Origin: Aquimarina algiphila | GTDB taxonomy: Bacteria; Bacteroidota; Bacteroidia; Flavobacteriales; Flavobacteriaceae | Direction of reading: 5' to 3' | DNA length: 46,613 nucleotides | NCBI RefSeq assembly: GCF_007489275.1 | Contig: NZ_VLNR01000051.1 | Location: forward strand, 1 to 46,613 | Shown here: positions 8,438 to 16,456 of the stretch, in pieces | Layout of the letters: every line of letters begins with the position of its first letter | How positions within the stretch are numbered: position 1 is the first letter of the stretch | The notes under the pieces: generated by a model | What the model saw: the letters and a program-made list of their open reading frames with translations, nothing else | Database searches by the model: none | Told to the model about the DNA's origin: nothing | Program-made: the position numbers and the translations under genes

Positions 8438-10054
8438 TTATTGATATACTCTTACATAATCTATTTCCATAGTTGATGAAGTAAATGCAGGATCTATAGT
8501 CCCTCCAAAATTTCCTCCCATGGCAACATTTAGAATTAAAAAGAAGTCCTTATTAAAAGGTAATCCGCTATTATTTGTAAACGTGTGAAAAAGTTGATCA
8601 TCGACGTAAAACTTAATTTCTGTCGAAGACCATTCTACGCTATACTTGTGAAAAACACTGGAAGCATCACTAATTATCGTATTTTGAGTTATTGCATTTC
8701 CTCCAGAATTCCCGGGAAAATGCAGTGATGAAAATACTGTGTTTTGCTGATTCCCAACATGTTCCATAATATCGATCTCACCAGCTGCGGGCCATATATT
8801 AGTTTCGAAATCTGCACCTAACATCCATATTGCAGGCCATGTCCCTCCCCCAGAAGGCAATTTTGCACTTACTTCTACTTTACCATAGGTAAACTCAAAT
8901 AAATCCTGAGATTTAATCCTCGCAGAAGTAAATGCTCCACCTCCCTCTGCTTTGGCAGTAATTTTAAGTACTCCTCCTTCTACAATGACATTACCGGGGT
9001 CATTAGTATATGATTGTGATTCATTATTTCCCCAACCATTATCTCCTGTGCCCAAATCATAAGACCAATTTGTAGCACTCGGGGCTCCATCTGTATTGAA
9101 TTCATCTGACCAAACCAGAGTATCAAAAGGTGGTTCTGTAACATCTCCAGATGTTTCTGGAACAAAAGTATGGTACCATGCTAATTGACCTCCACCAAAA
9201 TCTGCTGGTACATCCTGGATTCCACGAACTGTTAATTTATCTGAAGAAAGTTCTATGATCTCGTATTCCTCTACTCCTGACCAATAGGACAATGTACTAT
9301 TTTCTACAGTCATTACTCTTTTTCCCTCATCATTTTCAAAAATCACAAAACTTGAGTTAGTGGCAATCTGATCAGTAATATCCCTGCACTCATCAACAAA
9401 CTCTGCAGGAGTAGCACTAGGAAAAAACCCAGTGACTTCTGTCCAGTTAATAAACGTTTCATTATTATTCCCTGTGATTAATTCAAACCCATACATATCA
9501 TTTGCATCATAACTAAATACCAATACGTCATCATACAAACAAGGGTTTAATGCGTTTGGTGATGCACTAAAAAATTCGGGGAAATCATTTGTTGTTGGTC
9601 CCACTCCAAAATGTCCGCCGACACCGCTATCCCAAATCCATCGTTTACTGCCATCACCGCCAATCATCTCTAGTGTTTCCTGATCTATAAACAGCCTTAC
9701 ATCCAAATCCAATTCTATCGTTTGTGAGGAAGAAGTTCCACCTGTACCAAAAGCAACCACTGTAATTAAAACAGTATATTGCCCAGATTGTGTAAATCTA
9801 AATGTTTGAGATTCGCCCGGCGTTGCTACTATTGGGTCACTATTTTGAGTAAAGAAAATATGGAAATTTAGTGCATTATCAGCTTGAGGAGTAATTGTAA
9901 CATTACCGGTTTGCCCATCTTCTATTACGGCTTCAATTTGCAAATTAGAAGGAGAAACAATTGCTGTTAATACTGCATCATCATCCTGACAACCCATACA
10001 TATCAAAAGGGCAATAACTGAGAATATATTTTTAAACTTATTCATACAATACAA
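8438..10054 (-). CDS. GH16 lipoprotein with N-terminal PKD-like domain
   Basis: A 538-aa surface lipoprotein (Cys22 in ICMGC). A PKD/Ig-like domain covers about 30-118. A middle domain (about 120-300) contains a DGSKRWIWDSG segment and conserved Trp/Cys residues and is not recognised. The GH16 catalytic domain is C-terminal (about 312-538) with EIDIME giving E426, D428 and E431. Compared with the other two GH16s it lacks the GCPNLCG insertion, so its cleavage preference may differ. The start at 10054 could instead be the Met four codons in (MNKFK). It begins 7 bp after the glycan-binding lipoprotein gene, so it belongs to the susCD operon and probably makes the first cuts at the cell surface. 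Confidence 0.92.
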   Translation of the reverse strand: MYCMNKFKNIFSVIALLICMGCQDDDAVLTAIVSPSNLQIEAVIEDGQTGNVTITPQADNALNFHIFFTQNSDPIVATPGESQTFRFTQSGQYTVLITVVAFGTGGTSSSQTIELDLDVRLFIDQETLEMIGGDGSKRWIWDSGVGGHFGVGPTTNDFPEFFSASPNALNPCLYDDVLVFSYDANDMYGFELITGNNNETFINWTEVTGFFPSATPAEFVDECRDITDQIATNSSFVIFENDEGKRVMTVENSTLSYWSGVEEYEIIELSSDKLTVRGIQDVPADFGGGQLAWYHTFVPETSGDVTEPPFDTLVWSDEFNTDGAPSATNWSYDLGTGDNGWGNNESQSYTNDPGNVIVEGGVLKITAKAEGGGAFTSARIKSQDLFEFTYGKVEVSAKLPSGGGTWPAIWMLGADFETNIWPAAGEIDIMEHVGNQQNTVFSSLHFPGNSGGNAITQNTIISDASSVFHKYSVEWSSTEIKFYVDDQLFHTFTNNSGLPFNKDFFLILNVAMGGNFGGTIDPAFTSSTMEIDYVRVYQ

Positions 10055-10061
10055 TTGTTAA

Positions 10062-11708
10062 TTAATCTATCTGTTTTAAATCATCTATATAAAAGACTCC
10101 TGAAGTCGTACCTGGCCCATCTACAAAAATTACCATTGTAGCATATTGACCAGTTGGCACAAAAGGTTCTCCTACTCCTTGGCTTCCGTCAATAAAACTT
10201 TTTGTAGCATCTGTGGCAAAATCAAAACTTAATTCTTCCCAGCCTGTTCCTCCGTGATTAGCAATTACTTCATTTTGGCGTTCTCCACTAACTCCTCCCT
10301 CAAATTTTAGTAGGATCGGAACTGCAACATTTGCCCAAAATTTTATAGTAATCGTCTTATTGGTTCCACCAAAATCCACCGGAGTCTCTAAATTAAAGGC
10401 TCCTCCTTCAAAATTTACTCCAGCATTGGTGATTGCCCCTACTTTTGAAGCTTGGCTATTAACTCCAGAGAGGTCAGGGTTATCCAATACTTCATAACTG
10501 GCTCCATTAAAAGTTCCAAAATCATAAGTTACCAAACTACTATCAAATGTAATTGGAAGTTCTAGCAATGTTTGTTCACCTCCCGGTTGTTCTATATCAT
10601 CTATATAAAAAGTCCCTGAAGTCGTACCTGGCCCATCTACAAAAATTACCATTGTAGCATATTGACCAGTTGGCACAAAAGGCTCTCCTACTCCTTGGCT
10701 TCCGTCAATAAAACTTTTTGTAGCATCTGTGGCAAAATCAAAACTTAATTCTTCCCAGCCTGTTCCTCCATGGTTAGCTACAACTTCATTTTGACGCTCT
10801 CCACTAACTCCTCCTTCAAATTTTAATAAAATCGGAACAGTAACATTTGACCAAAACTTCATAGTAATTGTCTTATTGGTCCCGCTAAAATCTACTGGAG
10901 TTCCTAAATTAAAAGATCCTCCCTCAAAATTCACTCCTGCATTAGTGATTGCTCCTACTTTTGATGCTTGGCTATTAACTCCTGAGAGTTCTGGATTATC
11001 CAATACTTCGAAACTAGCTCCATTAAAGGTTACAAATTGATAATTAACAGTAGGGCTATCAAATGTAATTGGAAGTACAATAGGATCGTTAGCTATTGGC
11101 ACTGTAACTACTTGTGTTGACTCAATCGTAGCTATTCCTCCTCCTCTAGCAATTACTCTCACAGTGTAATCTCCAGGAGATTGATAAGTATGTTCTACAG
11201 TCTCTCCTGGCATTATTATAGTTGGGGTTTCATCGACCACATCACCAAAATACACATCAAATAAAGTGGCAAAATCTGCGCTAGCTCCAACAGTTATTAT
11301 AGCTGGGTTTATAACACTTTGATCTATAGTTACAAGAAGATTTTCTGGTGCTCTAAAAGAAACTGTTACTTCCTGTAAAAACTCACTAATAAGACCTGTT
11401 GTCCCTACTCCAACAACTTTCACAGTATATGTTCCTTCAGAATATATATGCTCAGCAGTACCTCCTGGAAGTATTATAGTTGGTTCTTCATTTTCGACAT
11501 CTCCAAAATAAATCTGAAATGACGATACCGACACCCCACTTGGAGTGATGGTCACAAGACCTGTATCATCTTGCGTTACATTAAAATTCGCAGTTACTTC
11601 AGTTGGTGGTGCTATTTCCTGAAAAACGATAGGGTCTTCATCCTCATTACATCCACTAAATATAAATGTTGCTACAATTACAAACACTAATGATTTTATA
11701 ATTTTCAT
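10062..11708 (-). CDS. Surface glycan-binding lipoprotein (SusE/F-position) with PKD domains and duplicated module
   Basis: A 548-aa lipoprotein (Cys20 in FSGC followed by acidic NEDED, a common surface-export context in Bacteroidota). Two PKD-like domains (about 33-118 and 120-203) are followed by two nearly identical modules of about 165 residues (about 210-375 and 382-546), each ending FYIDD. The modules have no catalytic motif and look like jelly-roll carbohydrate-binding domains; related repeats occur in the secreted GH16. Its place directly after susD is that of a surface glycan-binding protein. The near identity of the two modules, also at DNA level with a 516-bp period, points to recent duplication. 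Ligand (beta-1,3-glucan) is inferred from the locus. Confidence 0.82.
   Translation of the reverse strand: MKIIKSLVFVIVATFIFSGCNEDEDPIVFQEIAPPTEVTANFNVTQDDTGLVTITPSGVSVSSFQIYFGDVENEEPTIILPGGTAEHIYSEGTYTVKVVGVGTTGLISEFLQEVTVSFRAPENLLVTIDQSVINPAIITVGASADFATLFDVYFGDVVDETPTIIMPGETVEHTYQSPGDYTVRVIARGGGIATIESTQVVTVPIANDPIVLPITFDSPTVNYQFVTFNGASFEVLDNPELSGVNSQASKVGAITNAGVNFEGGSFNLGTPVDFSGTNKTITMKFWSNVTVPILLKFEGGVSGERQNEVVANHGGTGWEELSFDFATDATKSFIDGSQGVGEPFVPTGQYATMVIFVDGPGTTSGTFYIDDIEQPGGEQTLLELPITFDSSLVTYDFGTFNGASYEVLDNPDLSGVNSQASKVGAITNAGVNFEGGAFNLETPVDFGGTNKTITIKFWANVAVPILLKFEGGVSGERQNEVIANHGGTGWEELSFDFATDATKSFIDGSQGVGEPFVPTGQYATMVIFVDGPGTTSGVFYIDDLKQID
10075..11065. repeat. 516-bp tandem duplication inside the glycan-binding gene
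   Basis: Two long near-identical blocks, for example CCTGAAGTCGTACCTGG at 10099 and again at 10615, repeat with a 516-bp (172-codon) period. They keep frame and differ mainly at scattered positions. Block borders are approximate. Such repeats can recombine to change module number. Confidence 0.85.
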
Positions 11709-11724
11709 TGTCTTATTTTTTTGT

Positions 11725-13182
11725 TTAATACCCTGGATTTTGATTCCATCTATTTCCTGCCAATTGAATTTCTATCAATGGTATCGGAAAAACTTCATGT
11801 TTTCCTGTAGTAAACCCTTCTATTTCCTGTGCTGCACGACCTGTTCTTACTAAGTCAAAGAAATGATGTCCTTCTCCTACTAATTCTACTCTTCTCTCAT
11901 TGTAAATTGCATCAGTTAATGCAGCACCTGTAGCAGTAATATCTGCTAACTGAGCTCTTGTTCTTACTCTATTAAGATATATCTGTGCCTGTATATCATC
12001 AGGTGTTGATTTTCGATTATGAGCTTCTGCTGCCATTAATAATACATCGGCAAATCGAATTGCTCTGTAGTTATTAGGATTGGTAAGATTAGCATCACCA
12101 GTATTTAGATCTCCTTGGCGCGCAATATATTTTCTATTATAATACCCTGTGTGTTCAAAACCTGTAGAAAAAGTGGCTCCTGTAGTTGCTGCCCAGGCAT
12201 CGATATCTAAAATAGCAACATCTCTACGAATATCTCCAGCTTCAAAAGCATTAAAAACTTCTTCAGTTGGCACATTAAAACTAAAACCAGAGTCAAATAC
12301 CGTTCCTGAATAGTTTCGTATCCCATTAAAACCTACAGCTACATTCCCTTCGCTACATTGCAGACAATCAAATCCTGCCCCTTCTTCGTCTGTATATTGC
12401 ACTTCGAAAACAGATTCTATATTGTTTTCTCCTTCTTGTTCGAAAATAGAATTATAATCTACTACTAAATCATATGGTCCTGCTATTACTTGATCTAAAA
12501 TTACTGCTGCTTCTGTAAATTTATCTTGAAACAAATATACTTTTCCTAATAATGCACGAGCAGCTCCCTGAGTTATACGACCAGCTTCTGCCTGAGTAAC
12601 AGGTAAGTTATCTGAAGCAAATAAAAGATCTTCCTCTATCAATGCGTATACTTCTGCTTTTGGTGTTCTATCTATATCAAATTGTTCTCCGAATTGAATT
12701 CTCTTATCTATTGCTAAAGGAACGTCTCCAAACCATTTTACCAGTTCAAAATAATAATATGCTCTTAGAAAACGAGTCTGGGCAATTACTCCTTCTTTTC
12801 CAGAAAAATCAGTTTTATCCTGAAATTCCATAATATAATTTGTTCGGTTAACACCTGCATACATCCAACTCCAGATATCTCTTAACTGTTGATTGACTGG
12901 TGTGTGTATCATATCATCAATTTCTTGAATTCCTGGAGAATCTGTTGCACTTTCACCGCCCGCTAATGTGTTATCTGATGCAATCTCTCCTAGCATTACA
13001 TTTAGATAAGTAGATTGTAATAAATCATATGCTGCTATTAAAGCATCTTGATATTCTTCTTCTGTATTGAAAAAATCTTCTGAGTTTGGGTCTTCAGAAT
13101 CTACATCAACAAAATCATCACTGCATGAAATCATCAGTCCTAGTACTACAAAAAAGAGTATTGATTTTATATTTTTTTTCAT
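11725..13182 (-). CDS. susD: SusD/RagB family outer-membrane glycan-binding lipoprotein
   Basis: A 485-aa SusD homologue, the surface lid that binds oligosaccharide and hands it to the SusC channel. Lipoprotein signal MKKNIKSILFFVVLGLMISC (Cys20) is followed by acidic residues. An N-terminal SusD-like region with helical TPR-type repeats (about 20-220) and a C-terminal RagB/SusD domain (about 270-485) containing NYRAIRFADVLLMAAEA and ending RWNQNPGY are typical. Length fits the family (about 480-550 aa). It starts 3 bp after the susC stop and is followed 16 bp later by the glycan-binding lipoprotein. The symbol denotes family, not starch specificity. Confidence 0.95.
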   Translation of the reverse strand: MKKNIKSILFFVVLGLMISCSDDFVDVDSEDPNSEDFFNTEEEYQDALIAAYDLLQSTYLNVMLGEIASDNTLAGGESATDSPGIQEIDDMIHTPVNQQLRDIWSWMYAGVNRTNYIMEFQDKTDFSGKEGVIAQTRFLRAYYYFELVKWFGDVPLAIDKRIQFGEQFDIDRTPKAEVYALIEEDLLFASDNLPVTQAEAGRITQGAARALLGKVYLFQDKFTEAAVILDQVIAGPYDLVVDYNSIFEQEGENNIESVFEVQYTDEEGAGFDCLQCSEGNVAVGFNGIRNYSGTVFDSGFSFNVPTEEVFNAFEAGDIRRDVAILDIDAWAATTGATFSTGFEHTGYYNRKYIARQGDLNTGDANLTNPNNYRAIRFADVLLMAAEAHNRKSTPDDIQAQIYLNRVRTRAQLADITATGAALTDAIYNERRVELVGEGHHFFDLVRTGRAAQEIEGFTTGKHEVFPIPLIEIQLAGNRWNQNPGY

Positions 13183-13185
13183 GTT

Positions 13186-16100
13186 TTAAAATTTAAGATT
13201 TACACCTAACAAATATGTTCTTGGTACGGGATAGAACCCTTGATCTATTCCTCCTCCAATAGGTTCTCCTGATGAAGCTGAAGGGTCAAAACCTTTATAT
13301 TCTGTAAAAGTATACAGGTTATTTATTGATGTATAGATCCTTAATTTATCCACTCCTATTGCATCCATAACTTCATCAGTAAATGTGTATCCGAATTGTA
13401 TATTTTGGATTCTGAGATATGAACCATCTTCTACATAAAAACTTGAAAATAAAGTATTAGAGTTAGCACCTGTATTCACTCTAGGAAAAGTATTGGTAGT
13501 TCCTTCTCCTGTCCATCGATCCAAAAAACCATTCCTTCTATTTGTTAATGGTTGATCACGTTCATAATTTCGAACAATATCATTACCCAAAGAAGCAAAT
13601 GCATAAGAAGAGAAATCAAAATTCTTATAGTTAAATCCTATATTTATTCCCATTGTTACGTCTGGTATAGGGTCTCCTATATCTGTTCTATCATCAGAAT
13701 TAATTTGTCCATCTTCATTAACATCTACATACCTTAAATCTCCTGGAGCAGCATTTGGTTGTGTTGCATGAGCATCTACCTCGGCTTGATTTTGAAAAAT
13801 ACCATTGGTCTGTAATCCATAGAAATATCCAATAGGTTTTCCAACCTCCATTCTTGCCGGGAAATCCTGGCCCACCCCAAAAGATCCTCCTGGAATAAAT
13901 CCATTTTGACTATCAACAAAAATTACTTCGTTTTGTAGTGTGGTAAAATTATAGCTGATATCAAATCTAAAATTATCAGATAGTTTATCATTATAGCTAA
14001 TTCTAAATTCAAAACCCTGATTTTCTACTATACCTGCATTGATTACCGGAGGTTCTGATCCCGGAGCAGACGCTCCCAGAATACCTGATACCGGAGATAC
14101 TACCAATAAATCTTCTGTACGTTTTTTAAAATAGTCGAAAGTAATGTCTATTTTATTTTTCCAAAACCGCGTATCGAGGCCAACATCTAATGTCTTTTGT
14201 TTTTCCCATTTAATTTCTGGGTTAGAAAGTGCTCCTATAGCTTCTCCAAAAACTAATTCATCATTAATCACATATGTTCCTTCCCCATCAAGAGTAGAAA
14301 TAAATCTAAAGTCTGCTATCCTATCATTACCGATTATACCATAACTAGCTCTTAATTTCAGGAAATCTAACCAAGTATTATTCTCTAAAAAAGATTCATC
14401 AGAGATTACCCATCCCAATGAAGCCGACGGGAAATATCCAAATTTATTCTCTGGACCAAATTTAGTAGAACCATCTCGTCTGATTACAGCTGACAATAGA
14501 TATTTGCCTTTAAAGTCATATTGTAGTCTAGAAAAATATGATAATAATCTAGCATCAAATGTATCCACTCCATTTACAAAATTATCTACAACATCAGATG
14601 CTTGTGAAATATTGGCATTAAAAAAAGAATTATCCGGTATGTCAAAACCTGTCAAACTTGTAAAATTTCCTGTGGTCTTAAACACAGACATTCCTAAAAG
14701 TATTTTCATATTATGATCTTCTAAAAATGTCTTGTCGTATGTTATAAAATTATCCCAGGTAAAATCTCTGAAAATATCTTCATCTTCTGTAACACTGCTT
14801 CGATCAACGTTAAATACTTTACCCGAGCCATAGAAAACTTCTGGAGAAAATCTTTTTTCTGATACTTCAGAATAGTTAAATTGAAATCTTGACTCTGCTT
14901 TAAAATTTTTCAAAAAATTATAGCTTAACCCTATCACACCACTAATTTTGTTTACTCGGGTTGTATTAAAGTTATTTGCTATTTGAGCTACAGGATTAAT
15001 AACTTCATTCCCTAACCCTTCTGCTAATGTAAAATCTCCATTTCCATCTCTAACCGTTAAATTAGGTGCCATATTTAATGCATTAAATAATACAGAACCT
15101 AATGCATTTTCTGACAATGCTTTTCTATTGGTTTTTGTATAGATTGCGGAAGTAGATAATTTAAAATTTTTAAGAAATTCTAAATTATAATTTATCCTTC
15201 CTGTAAAACGATTAAAATTGGCCTCGTTTCTGCCAACAATTCCATCTTGTGTTAAATAAGATGTTCCTGCAGAATATGTAGAATTTTCTCCACCTCCTGA
15301 GGCATTAAAATTAACATTAGAAATTACTGCTGTTCTAAAAATCTCATCCTGCCAATCTGTTCCTTCACCTAAGTTTGATAAATTCGAAAATGGCGGTGTA
15401 TTTCCTCCTGCAGCAAATGCTTCATTAACAATAGCTCCATATTCTGTTGCATTAAGTACTGGTATTTTTCTTGTAGTTTCCTGAAAACCGGTATAAGAAT
15501 CAAATTCAAATTTTAATTCTTGATTTTTTCTTCCGGTTTTTGTTGTAATTAGAATTACTCCATTTGCTGCCCTAACACCATAAATACCAGCTGTAGCATC
15601 TTTTAAGACATTAATACTTTCTATATCATTAGGATTGATAACACTCAAATCTTCGATTACATTTCCATCCACTAAGATTAGTGGTCTACTATCTCCATTG
15701 GTACTTATTCCACGAATAGCAATTGTAGAATTACTTCCTGGTGCACCAGATTCTGATGTTATATTTACTCCCGCTACTTGACCTTGTAGTGCTTGCTCTA
15801 CTCTAACTATATTAAGTTCTTCAATTGTTTCTGATCCTATAATAGAAACTGCTCCTGTAATTTCTTTTTTAGTTTGTGTTCCATAACCGATAACGACAAC
15901 CTGTTCTAATGATTGGCTATCTTCTTCCATTACAATATTAATGACAGCCTCTTGTTTGACAGTTATCTCCTGTACTGAGAATCCGACATAAGAAAATACA
16001 ATAACACTACCTACTGCAACATTGCTTAAAGAGTAATCTCCATTAAAATCTGTTACTGCTCCATTTGTTGTATTTTTTACAATGACATTAACCCCTGGTA

Positions 16101-16203
16101 ATTCCAATCCATTAGGATCTTTTACTTTTCCCCTAATTTGAATTTCTTGTGCGTGAGTAACCGAAGTTAAAAACACAGCAATTAAGAAATATGCAATTTT
16201 CAT
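13186..16203 (-). CDS. susC: SusC/RagA family TonB-dependent oligosaccharide transporter
   Basis: A 1005-aa outer-membrane beta-barrel that imports glycan oligomers using TonB energy. Signal peptide about 1-18 (cut after THA). A carboxypeptidase-regulatory-like domain (about 22-95, IRGKVKDPNGLELPGVNV) comes first, then a TonB box-like stretch (VVVIGYGTQ, about 102-110), the plug domain (about 112-225 with the SusC-type IRGI and PLILVDG motifs), and the barrel to a C-terminal LGVNLKF with terminal Phe. Length is normal for SusC. It is the first gene of the operon and overlaps no other; a TAGATTTG promoter element lies 23-30 bp upstream. Substrate is inferred from the GH16/GH3 neighbours. Confidence 0.96.
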   Translation of the reverse strand: MKIAYFLIAVFLTSVTHAQEIQIRGKVKDPNGLELPGVNVIVKNTTNGAVTDFNGDYSLSNVAVGSVIVFSYVGFSVQEITVKQEAVINIVMEEDSQSLEQVVVIGYGTQTKKEITGAVSIIGSETIEELNIVRVEQALQGQVAGVNITSESGAPGSNSTIAIRGISTNGDSRPLILVDGNVIEDLSVINPNDIESINVLKDATAGIYGVRAANGVILITTKTGRKNQELKFEFDSYTGFQETTRKIPVLNATEYGAIVNEAFAAGGNTPPFSNLSNLGEGTDWQDEIFRTAVISNVNFNASGGGENSTYSAGTSYLTQDGIVGRNEANFNRFTGRINYNLEFLKNFKLSTSAIYTKTNRKALSENALGSVLFNALNMAPNLTVRDGNGDFTLAEGLGNEVINPVAQIANNFNTTRVNKISGVIGLSYNFLKNFKAESRFQFNYSEVSEKRFSPEVFYGSGKVFNVDRSSVTEDEDIFRDFTWDNFITYDKTFLEDHNMKILLGMSVFKTTGNFTSLTGFDIPDNSFFNANISQASDVVDNFVNGVDTFDARLLSYFSRLQYDFKGKYLLSAVIRRDGSTKFGPENKFGYFPSASLGWVISDESFLENNTWLDFLKLRASYGIIGNDRIADFRFISTLDGEGTYVINDELVFGEAIGALSNPEIKWEKQKTLDVGLDTRFWKNKIDITFDYFKKRTEDLLVVSPVSGILGASAPGSEPPVINAGIVENQGFEFRISYNDKLSDNFRFDISYNFTTLQNEVIFVDSQNGFIPGGSFGVGQDFPARMEVGKPIGYFYGLQTNGIFQNQAEVDAHATQPNAAPGDLRYVDVNEDGQINSDDRTDIGDPIPDVTMGINIGFNYKNFDFSSYAFASLGNDIVRNYERDQPLTNRRNGFLDRWTGEGTTNTFPRVNTGANSNTLFSSFYVEDGSYLRIQNIQFGYTFTDEVMDAIGVDKLRIYTSINNLYTFTEYKGFDPSASSGEPIGGGIDQGFYPVPRTYLLGVNLKF

Positions 16204-16225
16204 AAATGTTTTTGTTTGATTTACT

Positions 16226-16233
16226 CAAATCTA
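16226..16233 (-). promoter_or_regulatory. Putative -7 promoter element of the susC operon
   Basis: On the minus strand TAGATTTG matches TAnnTTTG and ends 23 bp before the susC ATG. No clear TTG lies at the normal -33 distance, consistent with dependence on an activator, which is inference. Confidence 0.45.
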
Positions 16234-16351
16234 AAGACAAACATTAAGAAAACGTTAATTCGCAACCACAACAAAAAACATACAGAAATCAATAAAGTTT
16301 AAAGAATTATGACAAATTTTAAAGAAAACCCTTGTAATAACAGGATATATT

Positions 16352-16377
16352 AACGATTTAACCTCTAGCAAATCGTT
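16352..16377. promoter_or_regulatory. Operator-like inverted repeat upstream of susC
   Basis: AACGATTT (16352-16359) and AAATCGTT (16370-16377) are perfect 8-bp inverted repeats with a 10-nt spacer, about 120 bp before the susC promoter element. It is a candidate site for the LuxR-type regulator encoded just upstream. The right arm is followed by TAAAAAAAA, so a plus-strand hairpin is also possible, but no plus-strand gene is there. Confidence 0.4.
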
Positions 16378-16456
16378 TAAAAAAAACTTAATTTTAATGT
16401 AACGCAAACGTTAGAGTATAGGTAATGTTGTGGTGATTTTAAGGAATGTTGTAGTG

